From the NCBI GenBank assembly GCA_002480015.1, contig DLQD01000112.1, positions 1,950 through 7,657 of the forward strand: DNA of 5,708 nucleotides. The letters are read 5' to 3'. The notes below the pieces were generated by a model that made no database searches, was not told the DNA's origin, and was given only the letters and a program-made list of their open reading frames with translations. The DNA comes from Opitutia bacterium UBA7441 (GTDB lineage: Bacteria; Verrucomicrobiota; Verrucomicrobiia; Opitutales; Coraliomargaritaceae). The position numbers and the translations under genes are program-made. Shown one piece after another: positions 1 through 5,316 of this stretch (positions are counted from its first letter, which is position 1; every line of letters begins with the position of its first letter).

Positions 1-92
1 CACAAACCGCAACAGTAGCCGAAAGGAGCGGACCTACGTATGCGGCTTCCTTTAGGTGGCCGCCTGATCCCGTGTCTAAAATGGCACCTGTA
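1..92 (+). repeat. Left copy of a structured inverted repeat flanking the cytochrome gene
   Basis: Bases 22-92 match the reverse complement of 962-1032 without gaps at 62 of 71 positions; the first 31 aligned bases are identical. Beyond a short insertion or deletion, bases 1-19 also match the complement of 1052-1070 at 16 of 19, so the repeat probably continues past the window edge. The core holds a near-palindrome, AGGTGGCCGCCT (54-65), and a GCGGC...GCCGC hairpin. The outer stem seen in the right copy (GGAGCGGA with TCCGCTC) is broken here, so this copy looks more decayed. It resembles REP-type or MITE-type intergenic repeats; no transposase is visible. Confidence 0.8.
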
Positions 93-109
93 AACACTGT
101 TGCTCTTAC

Positions 110-154
110 CAGACAGAGTCTGCGCGCCGACACCGTATAACGGCATCGGCGCGC
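110..154 (-). terminator. GC-rich double hairpin downstream of the cytochrome gene, probable terminator
   Basis: Bases 122-130 (GCGCGCCGA) and 146-154 are perfect inverted complements. Read as minus-strand RNA, the stem continues through two G-U wobble pairs and three more pairs (CCG/CGG) to a 5-base loop, giving 14 pairs. On the plus strand the same two positions are C-A mismatches, so the fold favours minus-strand transcripts, the direction of the cytochrome gene ending at 190. A second small hairpin, CAGAC-AGA-GTCTG (110-122), abuts it. No U-run follows, so this is not a textbook intrinsic terminator; it could instead protect the 3' end or be part of a repeat. Confidence 0.45.
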
Positions 155-170
155 TCTACTTGCAGTGACC

Positions 171-207
171 CTCTGGCCGCTCGCGAGCATTACTGCCCAG
201 AGAGCGG
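171..207. repeat. Overlapping short inverted repeats across the cytochrome stop codon
   Basis: CTCTGG (171-176) pairs with CCAGAG (197-202), CCGCTC (177-182) pairs with GAGCGG (202-207), and GCTCGCGAGC (179-188) is a perfect 10-bp palindrome. These are alternative folds that cannot all form at once, and they sit on the end of the cytochrome reading frame. A role in 3'-end formation is possible but not demonstrated. Confidence 0.3.
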
Positions 208-723
208 TGTGGGGTAATAACCGTAGGGTGTATAATAATAACCAGGGTCGTAATCCGGCACAAACACGTTGTAATGTTCCTGCAGGAATCTAACGATGTC
301 TACCAGTTGCTCGACGGTCATTTGCGACTGGTAATTCGGCATCCTCGACGCCCCATTTGAGTCGGTGTAGCGTCCCTCTGCGTGATGCAACTCAGCCGAG
401 GGATGCATGATGGAAGTCACCAGTTGACCATAGGTTTTGGCGAGCCGTTGCGTCCCGCCGAGTTCAATCAAGCCCTCCGCCGGGGCTTTTTCAGGGCTTG
501 GAAGACTGATGTCCCGCACCGTGTGGCACTGGATGCATCCGAGTTCCACGAACGCTGCTTTACCAGCAGCGATGTTACCTTCAGGCAAAACAAACCCGCG
601 AGGGGAGTCGGCCCGAAGCAAATAGAGCAATTGCACTATGTAGAGTAAGACGCCGAGAATCAGGACTGTAACCACAACCCTCAGAGCCTTTTCTTTTTTG
701 CTAGACTTTGATCTCTCATTCAT
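190..723 (-). CDS. Membrane-anchored monohaem c-type cytochrome
   Basis: A 177-residue protein expected to carry electrons on the periplasmic face of the membrane. A lysine- and arginine-rich N-terminus (residues 1-15) precedes one hydrophobic segment (about 16-36) with no cleavage site that I recognise, so it probably serves as a signal anchor. The cytochrome c domain spans about 48-152. The covalent haem site is CIQCH (63-67); H67 is the proximal ligand and M128 in SRMPNY is the likely distal ligand. The LGG...KTYGQLVTSIMHPS stretch (88-109) is typical of small class I cytochromes, including SoxX-like ones. Residues 157-171 form a tyrosine-, proline- and glycine-rich tail. The start is fixed by a strong GGAGGTG site just upstream. 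No oxidase, reductase or sox gene lies in the window, so the partner is unknown. Confidence 0.9.
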   Translation of the reverse strand: MNERSKSSKKEKALRVVVTVLILGVLLYIVQLLYLLRADSPRGFVLPEGNIAAGKAAFVELGCIQCHTVRDISLPSPEKAPAEGLIELGGTQRLAKTYGQLVTSIMHPSAELHHAEGRYTDSNGASRMPNYQSQMTVEQLVDIVRFLQEHYNVFVPDYDPGYYYTPYGYYPTPLSGQ

Positions 724-727
724 GAAG

Positions 728-734
728 CACCTCC
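728..734 (-). promoter_or_regulatory. Strong Shine-Dalgarno site of the cytochrome gene
   Basis: The minus strand reads GGAGGTG-CTTC-ATG, placing GGAGG six bases before the start codon at 723. It is the only canonical ribosome binding site ahead of any gene in this window, and it settles the start choice. Confidence 0.85.
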
Positions 735-741
735 GTTAGAT

Positions 742-770
742 TTTATATGAAAACCGAGTGGTGAAGGCAA
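742..770 (-). promoter_or_regulatory. Probable sigma-70 type promoter for the cytochrome gene
   Basis: On the minus strand TTGCCT (770-765) is separated by exactly 17 bases from TATAAA (747-742), matching 4 of 6 and 5 of 6 of the -35 and -10 consensus. Transcription would begin near 735, leaving a leader of only about a dozen bases with the Shine-Dalgarno site almost at the 5' end. This fits a gene with its own promoter after a 488-base gap. Confidence 0.45.
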
Positions 771-797
771 GCGTACATATTTATTTTAGGGTGATAC

Positions 798-955
798 GGG
801 TGTAATCAGATTTGTTGTCAGAAACAGAACACGGGGATATGTAGCCACGCGACGCTAGTCGTGTCGACGTAGGGACAGCCAAGGCACTGGCACATCGACC
901 TCGCTGGCGCGAGTTCGCTACAAAGGGCGCAGTGACAACTTTTCCGATTACACCC
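798..955. repeat. Nested inverted repeat with 23-bp arms
   Basis: The arm at 798-820 begins GGGTGTAATC, and its reverse complement recurs at 933-955 with 19 of 23 matches, including ten identical bases at the outer ends. The 112 bases between contain no gene but do contain small palindromes such as CGAC-GCTA-GTCG. The left arm overlaps one copy of a 14-base direct repeat and the right arm abuts the other. It could be a small non-autonomous element or a decayed repeat; no target-site duplication was identified. Confidence 0.5.
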
Positions 956-961
956 GGGTGA

Positions 962-1070
962 TACGGGTGCCATTTTAAGAGCGGAGCCAGGCGGCCACCT
1001 GAAGGAAGCCGCATACGTAGGTCCGCTCCTTTAGGTGCGAGACGAGCTCTAGCAACTGCTGCGATTTGTG
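962..1070 (-). repeat. Right copy of the structured inverted repeat
   Basis: This is the opposite-orientation partner of bases 1-92. The aligned core is 962-1032 and the matching outer segment is 1052-1070. Bases 1033-1051 are largely absent from the left copy. On the minus strand the core forms an outer stem (AAGGAGCGGA with TCCGCTCTT) enclosing a GCGGC...GCCGC hairpin and the near-palindrome AGGTGGCCGCCT. This copy keeps the outer pairing better than the left one. Confidence 0.8.
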
Positions 1071-1162
1071 TCCCCCCTCGTAGATATAATTGCCCCGGGG
1101 TGATGCATTCGAGGAATGCGATGCGGAATTGTCCCTGAAACAGCTCGGTTACATTTCGGGCG

Positions 1163-1217
1163 AAACCTTCTATTAGGTTTATTCTGAAGGTTAGGTCGCA
1201 GGTAGACGACACTAACC
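1163..1217. repeat. Cluster of alternative stem-loops at the methyltransferase 3' end
   Basis: AAACCT (1163-1168) pairs with AGGTTT (1175-1180) over a 6-base loop. Overlapping it, AACCTTC (1164-1170) pairs with GAAGGTT (1186-1192), and GGTTAG (1189-1194) pairs with CTAACC (1212-1217) across the stop codon. The folds are mutually exclusive. They lie where a terminator for the methyltransferase would be expected, but no U-run follows. Confidence 0.3.
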
Positions 1218-2534
1218 AACGCTAGCTCTTCGATGTCGGCTGTCTTCGAGCCTCCTGTTGATAGGAACACTACTATCATCGATTCTCTTGGAATGTTGCC
1301 ATGACGGCACCTTAAAGCACTTCAGCTCAGGAATCGCGATGACGAATGCGGCATCCCATGAAGCGACGTAAGCCAATTGCTGGGTAATTTCATCGCGTAG
1401 ATTCCACGGGAGAATGATGATATAATCGGGTTTCGTCTCGCGGATCTTTGACTCATTTTCAATTGGAATGTGGCTGCCTGGCATGAAGCGGCCTTGCTTG
1501 TATGTGGATGCATCGACGACGTATTCGATCAGATCTTTCCGGATGCCACAGTAGTTGAGTAGGGTATTGCCCTTTGCGGCCGCACCGTAGGCGACGACAC
1601 GTTTGCCCTCGGATTTCTTTTGCAGTAGAAAAGATAAGAGATTGAATTTGATCGAATCAACCTTTGCCTGAAAGCCTTCGTAGTAGGCCATTTCGCGCAT
1701 GCCGCGCGCATGCTCCGTTCGCAGCAATTTCTCGACTGCCGGGGATTTAGCATGCATTCCGTCTATGTGTTGAGCATAAATGCGCAAGGATCCACCATGC
1801 GTTTTCAATTCCTCCACGTCAAAGATTTCTAGGCCATGACTGGCGAAGATGATTTGCACCGTATAAAAGGAAAAATAGGAATAATGCTCGTGGTAAATCG
1901 TATCAAATTCAATCTTCTCGATGAGATGCATAAGGTGAGGGAACTCTACTGTGATGACGCCCTCTGGGGCCAGTAGCAGCTTCATTCCGCCGACGAAATC
2001 ATTCAGGTCCGGCACGTGGGCTAATACATTGTTCGCCACAATTAAATCCGCGCGCTTCCTTTCGGATCGCAAACGTTCGGCCAGAGCGAGTCCAAAAAAA
2101 TCGACGATGGTTTCGATGTCCTTGGCTTGGGCTGTAGTCGCCACCGAAAGGGAGGGTTCTATCCCCAGGACGGGAATGTTGCAGGCTTTAAAGTATTGTA
2201 GCAAATAGCCATCATTGGATGCCAGTTCGACGACAAGGCTTTCGTTACCGTAGGCAAACCTGTGACACATCTGTGCGACATACTGCTCGGCATGCGACAG
2301 CCAACTTTTGGAATACGAAGAAAAATAAGCATAGTCCTCGCTAAAAATATTCTCCGCTCGCATATATTCGTCGACTTGAACAAGAAAGGTCCGTTCGCTG
2401 ACAAAGAGCTTCAGAGGATAGTAGATTTCCGACTGGTTTAATTCGGAGGGCCTCAGATAAGAGTTCGAAGGAGGGCAATAGTCCAAGTCCACGAAAACGT
2501 GTGAGAGAGGCTGACCATCAAAGCGACAATTCAT
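1212..2534 (-). CDS. SAM-dependent sugar C-methyltransferase-like protein with degenerate zinc site
   Basis: A 440-residue member of the class I methyltransferase family that includes the NovU/TcaB9-type NDP-sugar C-3 methyltransferases, which act on 4-keto-6-deoxysugars in surface glycan or antibiotic sugar pathways. Visible parts: an N-terminal region with the family's PPSNSYL...YPLKLFV pattern (21-45), the SAM-binding VVELASNDGY motif (101-110) and GIEP (124-127), the YHEH signature (214-217) whose Tyr/Glu/His are catalytic in the family, THGGSLRIYA (245-254), and a C-terminal nucleotide-binding-like domain (YGAAAKGNTLLNYCG, 316-330; ILPWNLRDEI, 374-383). Two oddities stand out. Three of the four zinc cysteines are replaced (C3 kept; D6, S46 and T49 instead of Cys). 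Residues past about 408 form an unfamiliar basic tail. No Shine-Dalgarno site is visible, and GC is clearly below that of pgi. No sugar-pathway genes adjoin it. The exact substrate is unknown. Confidence 0.85.
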   Translation of the reverse strand: MNCRFDGQPLSHVFVDLDYCPPSNSYLRPSELNQSEIYYPLKLFVSERTFLVQVDEYMRAENIFSEDYAYFSSYSKSWLSHAEQYVAQMCHRFAYGNESLVVELASNDGYLLQYFKACNIPVLGIEPSLSVATTAQAKDIETIVDFFGLALAERLRSERKRADLIVANNVLAHVPDLNDFVGGMKLLLAPEGVITVEFPHLMHLIEKIEFDTIYHEHYSYFSFYTVQIIFASHGLEIFDVEELKTHGGSLRIYAQHIDGMHAKSPAVEKLLRTEHARGMREMAYYEGFQAKVDSIKFNLLSFLLQKKSEGKRVVAYGAAAKGNTLLNYCGIRKDLIEYVVDASTYKQGRFMPGSHIPIENESKIRETKPDYIIILPWNLRDEITQQLAYVASWDAAFVIAIPELKCFKVPSWQHSKRIDDSSVPINRRLEDSRHRRASVG

Positions 2535-2536
2535 AA

Positions 2537-2565
2537 TTAACCCGGGTTAAGTTAGCACCCGTTAA
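2537..2565. promoter_or_regulatory. Perfect 14-bp palindrome abutting the methyltransferase start
   Basis: TTAACCCGGGTTAA (2537-2550) is a perfect palindrome ending two bases before the ATG at 2534. A second arm, ACCCGTT (2557-2563), could compete for pairing with AACCCGGGT. The site occupies the place of the ribosome binding site, so a dimeric repressor bound here, or an RNA hairpin, would affect expression. No regulator gene is nearby; function is inferred from position only. Confidence 0.4.
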
Positions 2566-2567
2566 TT

Positions 2568-2596
2568 ACTGGCCGAATTGCACGAAGCTGGCCAGT
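2568..2596. repeat. 7-bp inverted repeat in the lipoprotein-methyltransferase spacer
   Basis: ACTGGCC (2568-2574) and GGCCAGT (2590-2596) are perfect complements around a 15-base loop. With the neighbouring palindrome it makes this 162-base spacer unusually structured. It might be a transcript hairpin or part of a dispersed repeat. Confidence 0.35.
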
Positions 2597-2643
2597 CGAT
2601 AGTCGTTAATCGCGCAATAATAACGCGTTCTAATGGCAGCATT

Positions 2644-2669
2644 AAAACTGAGCGTAATCCCCCAGTTTT
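2644..2669 (-). terminator. Weak terminator-like hairpin after the pgi operon
   Basis: AAAACTG (2644-2650) and CAGTTTT (2663-2669) form a 7-bp stem around a 12-base loop, 28 bases downstream of the lipoprotein stop codon. In minus-strand RNA the second arm ends in UUUU. The stem is short and AU-rich, so termination would be inefficient. On the plus strand it is followed by extra T residues, so it could work in either direction. Confidence 0.3.
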
Positions 2670-2696
2670 TTGCGTATTTTTGAAAAGACGGACGAC

Positions 2697-2846
2697 TCAG
2701 TAGCCACCGAATCCCGGAGCGCCGCGCTCCCAGTCGGCCGGGCGGCTCCAAGGCACCGATTGCTCATCTGGATTACTGTCAAAGCAGCCTGTTAGGCTGA
2801 GTGCGGTTAGAGCGAGTGCGAGGATAAGTGCGATACGGCGATACAT
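2697..2846 (-). CDS. Small lipoprotein, 49 residues
   Basis: A short gene reading MYRRIALILALALTALS at its start. Basic residues R3-R4, a hydrophobic stretch (5-18) and the lipobox L18-T19-G20-C21 make a clear lipoprotein signal peptide, so the mature product would be only 29 residues, lipidated on C21. The mature part is acidic and then rich in aromatic residues and proline: VPWSRPADWERGAPGFGGY (31-49). The PW...PADWE...PG pattern looks like a conserved functional motif, and I believe similar tiny lipoproteins occur in Verrucomicrobiota, though I cannot verify that here. It begins 14 bases after the coiled-coil gene, which implies co-transcription. There is no clear Shine-Dalgarno site, so translational coupling is plausible. 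The function is unknown. Confidence 0.75.
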   Translation of the reverse strand: MYRRIALILALALTALSLTGCFDSNPDEQSVPWSRPADWERGAPGFGGY

Positions 2847-2860
2847 AGTGATTTGAATAA

Positions 2861-3706
2861 TTAGCGGAGGATACTGACCGTGGAGCCCGGATTCATAGAA
2901 CGAGTTTTTGCTCCGGGTAAGATGTTGGCGATGACTAATTCGTCTTTAACTTGCACGACTTGGATCGAGCCGATCGCTTGCATGTCTTTGATCAGTTTGA
3001 CAGTGGTGCCAGGACTGAGGCCCAGTTGAGGATTATTTGCGAGAACGATGAGACCGTTTGCCGCGCTTAGACTTTGGATCGTGGTTGCGTCTCCGAGAGA
3101 GGCTGTCGGAAGAGCTTGCGAGGCGGTCGGAGTGTATGTGCTGCTATATGCGCCGCCGGTGCTTAGGCTGCCTGCGACTCCTGTGCCTCCAGCCGTTACA
3201 CGAGCAGAAGAGGTTTGTGCTTTGGCAGCTTCGAGAGATTCCTTCAGTTTGGCATTGCTCTTTTCCATTTCAGCAATGCGCTCATTCAGTTGCGAGATTT
3301 CGCCCTCCTTGCTGGCCGCAGCTAGGCTTTGTTCCGACAGCAGCAGGTCGCTGCGCAGCCGCTTGGCAGTATTTTCGAGGTCTTTGATACTCTTTTTCGC
3401 TTCGCTCAGTTGCTGTTGGGTGCGGCTAACTTCCTGACGGGCCGTATACATTTCTGAGCGAACACTTTCGAGCTTACGCTTTTCATCAGCAAGTGCTTGG
3501 CGCTCGGAAGATAGGCGAGTTTCTAAAGCGCTGATTTGCTCATTCGCAGTAGAGAGCTCTGCTTGCACGGCTTGCGTGGTTTGCTCCGCTTTTTGGGTGG
3601 CGACTTGTTGTTCGGCGAGTTTCCCTTTACCCATAAAAAAGAGGGCACTAGCAGCAAGGGCGGCGACAATAGCGAGGATGCGGAGTATCATAGATAGACT
3701 ATTCAT
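2861..3706 (-). CDS. Membrane-anchored coiled-coil protein with C-terminal beta-type domain
   Basis: A 281-residue protein I cannot name. Residues 7-25 form one hydrophobic segment with little cleavage signal, so it is probably an N-terminal anchor with the rest outside the cytoplasm. Residues 29-165 are rich in Glu, Lys, Gln, Ala and Leu in a heptad-like pattern, indicating a long coiled coil. Residues 166-204 are a Gly/Ser/Thr/Ala linker. Residues 205-281 form a compact domain with alternating hydrophobics and turns (GLIVLANN, GLSPGTTVKLI, IGSIQVVQV, LVIANILPG, NPGSTVSIL), suggesting a small beta barrel. It lies 35 bases after pgi and 14 before the lipoprotein gene, so the three probably share a transcript. 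A structural or scaffolding role in the envelope is an inference. The M1 start lacks a Shine-Dalgarno site; M6 is a possible alternative. Confidence 0.8.
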   Translation of the reverse strand: MNSLSMILRILAIVAALAASALFFMGKGKLAEQQVATQKAEQTTQAVQAELSTANEQISALETRLSSERQALADEKRKLESVRSEMYTARQEVSRTQQQLSEAKKSIKDLENTAKRLRSDLLLSEQSLAAASKEGEISQLNERIAEMEKSNAKLKESLEAAKAQTSSARVTAGGTGVAGSLSTGGAYSSTYTPTASQALPTASLGDATTIQSLSAANGLIVLANNPQLGLSPGTTVKLIKDMQAIGSIQVVQVKDELVIANILPGAKTRSMNPGSTVSILR

Positions 3707-3711
3707 GTATG

Positions 3712-3744
3712 TTTTTTTTGCGGGGGGGGCTTTAATCGCGATTA
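3712..3744 (-). promoter_or_regulatory. Homopolymer-rich leader and palindrome between pgi and the coiled-coil gene
   Basis: Read on the minus strand, the 12-bp palindrome TAATCGCGATTA (3733-3744) contains the pgi stop codon. It is followed by eight C (3729-3722), GC, then eight A (3719-3712), five bases before the coiled-coil ATG. There is no Shine-Dalgarno site in this leader. Runs of this length can slip during replication or transcription and could alter expression of the downstream gene, though they lie outside any reading frame. Confidence 0.45.
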
Positions 3745-5316
3745 TTTGGAGTAATAGAGGGACCGATTGAAGGGTTTTTTGACTTCAACACAGAGCCCGC
3801 GCTCGTTGGCGACGAGACGATTGATGAGTTTAAAAATCATTTCGCATTGCGACTCAAGGTTCAAGTTCTGGGCAATTGTCAGGACATCCAACTTGTTTCC
3901 AGCCTGTTCCCGGAGGTGAGCGATCACCTTTTGTTCGATGTCGAGCACAGTAGAGGCTGCCTTTTTACCTGCTTCGACACCAGGTTGATGGTAGGCATTG
4001 ACATTGATCAAACTCGCATAGAGGCCGACGGCACGTTCGAACAGAGCGATCAGTTGACCCACTGCTTCCGGGGTGACCTCGCGAATCGTGATCGTGATCG
4101 ACTGGCGACCGTTCTCATAAAGGGCGTCTCGGGTGCCAAGGAAAAATCCTTGTAGGAAGTCACCCGATGTGGTGCCGCTTTCGACCTCGATCGAGTCGCC
4201 GTTACGGTCTTTGAGTACCTCGATGAAGGTGGCGAAGAAATTATGCACGCCTTCGCGGAGCTGTTGCACGTAGGCATGCTGATCAGTCGAACCCTTGTTA
4301 CCATAAACCGCTATGCCCTGGTGGACGACCTTGCCGTCGAGGTCGAGTTCCTTGCCCAGTGACTCCATGACGAGCTGCTGGAGATACTTCGAGAAAAGCA
4401 TGAGGCGATCCTTGTAGGGCAAGACGACCATGTCTTTGGCACCCTTTGCGTCGGTCGCGTAATACCACATCAGTGCGAGGAGTGCGGCCGGGTTCTCGTT
4501 TGTTTTGTGGCTACGAGTAGCCGCATCCATCGCAGCGGCGCCAGCGAGAATACGGTCGATGTTGAGACCTTGCAGTGCGGCGGGGAGCAAGCCGACAGCA
4601 GCGAGTTCGGAGGTGCGGCCTCCGACCCAGTCCCACATGGGCAGGCGGGTGATCCAGTTCTCGGTTACGGCGACTTGGTCGAGCTTGGAGCCCTCGCCGG
4701 TGATGGCGATGGCGTGTTTCGCAAAGTCTAATCCGACGGCCTGGTAAGCGGCCTGTGCTTCGAGCATGCCGTTGCGCGTCTCGGGCGTGCCGCCTGACTT
4801 GGAAATGACGACGGAAAGTGTCTGGCCGAGCTGGCCATTTAGGGATGCGAGGGTGCGGTCGATGCCATCGGGGTCTGTGTTGTCGAAAAAGAAGAGGCGC
4901 ATTTTATCCGCTTCCGGATCACCCAGTGCATCCGCGACAAATTGAGGCCCTAGGGCGGAACCTCCGATGCCGATAATCAAGCAGTTCTTGAACGCGCCGT
5001 TAGCACCGACGATTGTGCCATTGTGCACGTCGGCAGCGATCTTTTTAATCTGTGCGAGACAGCTCTCAATCTCGGCGGTCAGCTCTGGTTGTGGCGCGAG
5101 GGCGGCATTGCGCAGCCAGTAGTGCCCGACCATGCGGCCTTCGTCGGGGTTGGCGATTGCGCCGGCTTCGAGCTCAGCCATTGCAGTGAATGCTGACTGC
5201 ATCTTTGGCTCCATTTCGGAGAGGTAGTCCTCGCCGAAATCCATGCGGCTGATGTCGAGTGCGAAGTCGAGCTCCTCGATGAAGAGATAGTGTTTAGTGA
5301 ATTTTTCCCAAGACAT
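3742..5316 (-). CDS. pgi: Glucose-6-phosphate isomerase
   Basis: A 524-residue cytoplasmic enzyme that interconverts glucose 6-phosphate and fructose 6-phosphate in glycolysis and gluconeogenesis. Two SIS-type domains are apparent. Key motifs in order: IGIGGSALGPQ (115-125), the phosphate-binding loop ISKSGGTPET (171-180), WVGGRTSELAAVG (230-242) with active-site R234, MESLGKELD (317-325) with E318 as the likely catalytic base, YGNKGSTDQHAYVQQL (338-353) with H347, and GVEAGKKAA (446-454) with K451 matching the C-terminal active-site lysine. Length and motif spelling fit the cyanobacterial/plastid/Verrucomicrobiota branch better than the roughly 550-residue E. coli type. All expected catalytic residues are present. 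The ATG gives a sensible N-terminus but lacks a Shine-Dalgarno site. It appears to head an operon with the coiled-coil and lipoprotein genes. Confidence 0.97.
   Translation of the reverse strand: MSWEKFTKHYLFIEELDFALDISRMDFGEDYLSEMEPKMQSAFTAMAELEAGAIANPDEGRMVGHYWLRNAALAPQPELTAEIESCLAQIKKIAADVHNGTIVGANGAFKNCLIIGIGGSALGPQFVADALGDPEADKMRLFFFDNTDPDGIDRTLASLNGQLGQTLSVVISKSGGTPETRNGMLEAQAAYQAVGLDFAKHAIAITGEGSKLDQVAVTENWITRLPMWDWVGGRTSELAAVGLLPAALQGLNIDRILAGAAAMDAATRSHKTNENPAALLALMWYYATDAKGAKDMVVLPYKDRLMLFSKYLQQLVMESLGKELDLDGKVVHQGIAVYGNKGSTDQHAYVQQLREGVHNFFATFIEVLKDRNGDSIEVESGTTSGDFLQGFFLGTRDALYENGRQSITITIREVTPEAVGQLIALFERAVGLYASLINVNAYHQPGVEAGKKAASTVLDIEQKVIAHLREQAGNKLDVLTIAQNLNLESQCEMIFKLINRLVANERGLCVEVKKPFNRSLYYSK

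Larger units (their letters stand above)
724..1211. other. Gene-free repeat patchwork between methyltransferase and cytochrome genes
   Basis: This 488-base stretch holds no convincing gene. A GTG-started open frame (781-1212, minus, 143 codons) spans most of it, but its arginine-rich translation runs straight through the inverted-repeat copies, shows no domain I recognise and has no ribosome binding site. The stretch contains the cytochrome promoter (742-770), a nested inverted repeat (798-955), two exact copies of GGGTGATACGGGTG (789-802 and 956-969), the right copy of the long repeat (962-1070), and short hairpins such as GCATTC-GAG-GAATGC (1105-1119) and the palindrome CCCCGGGG (1093-1100). 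It looks like accumulated repetitive intergenic DNA. Confidence 0.65.

Noticed and set aside
1..1070. Insertion sequence bounded by the inverted repeats
   Set aside because: The enclosed 870 bases encode only a cytochrome, with no transposase or remnant of one, so a classical IS is not supported.
781..1212. 143-codon open frame on the minus strand with a GTG start
   Set aside because: It runs through two sets of repeats, has no ribosome binding site, and its arginine- and serine-rich translation shows no domain. The open frame is best explained by GC-rich repeat sequence.
1049..1279. 76-codon open frame on the minus strand overlapping the methyltransferase tail
   Set aside because: It overlaps another frame and repeat DNA, and has a low-complexity basic composition and no initiation signal.
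2537..2630. Integron attC site upstream of the methyltransferase
   Set aside because: GTTA-type heptamers and inverted repeats are present, but no properly paired RYYYAAC/GTTRRRY cores at consistent spacing and no integrase are visible.
2566..2751. 61-codon open frame on the minus strand
   Set aside because: Its start lies inside the well-supported lipoprotein gene in another frame and the rest falls in the structured spacer; no motif was recognised.
3048..3437. Long plus-strand open frames opposite the coiled-coil gene
   Set aside because: These are antisense shadows of a repetitive, low-stop coding region; the translations lack domains and initiation signals.
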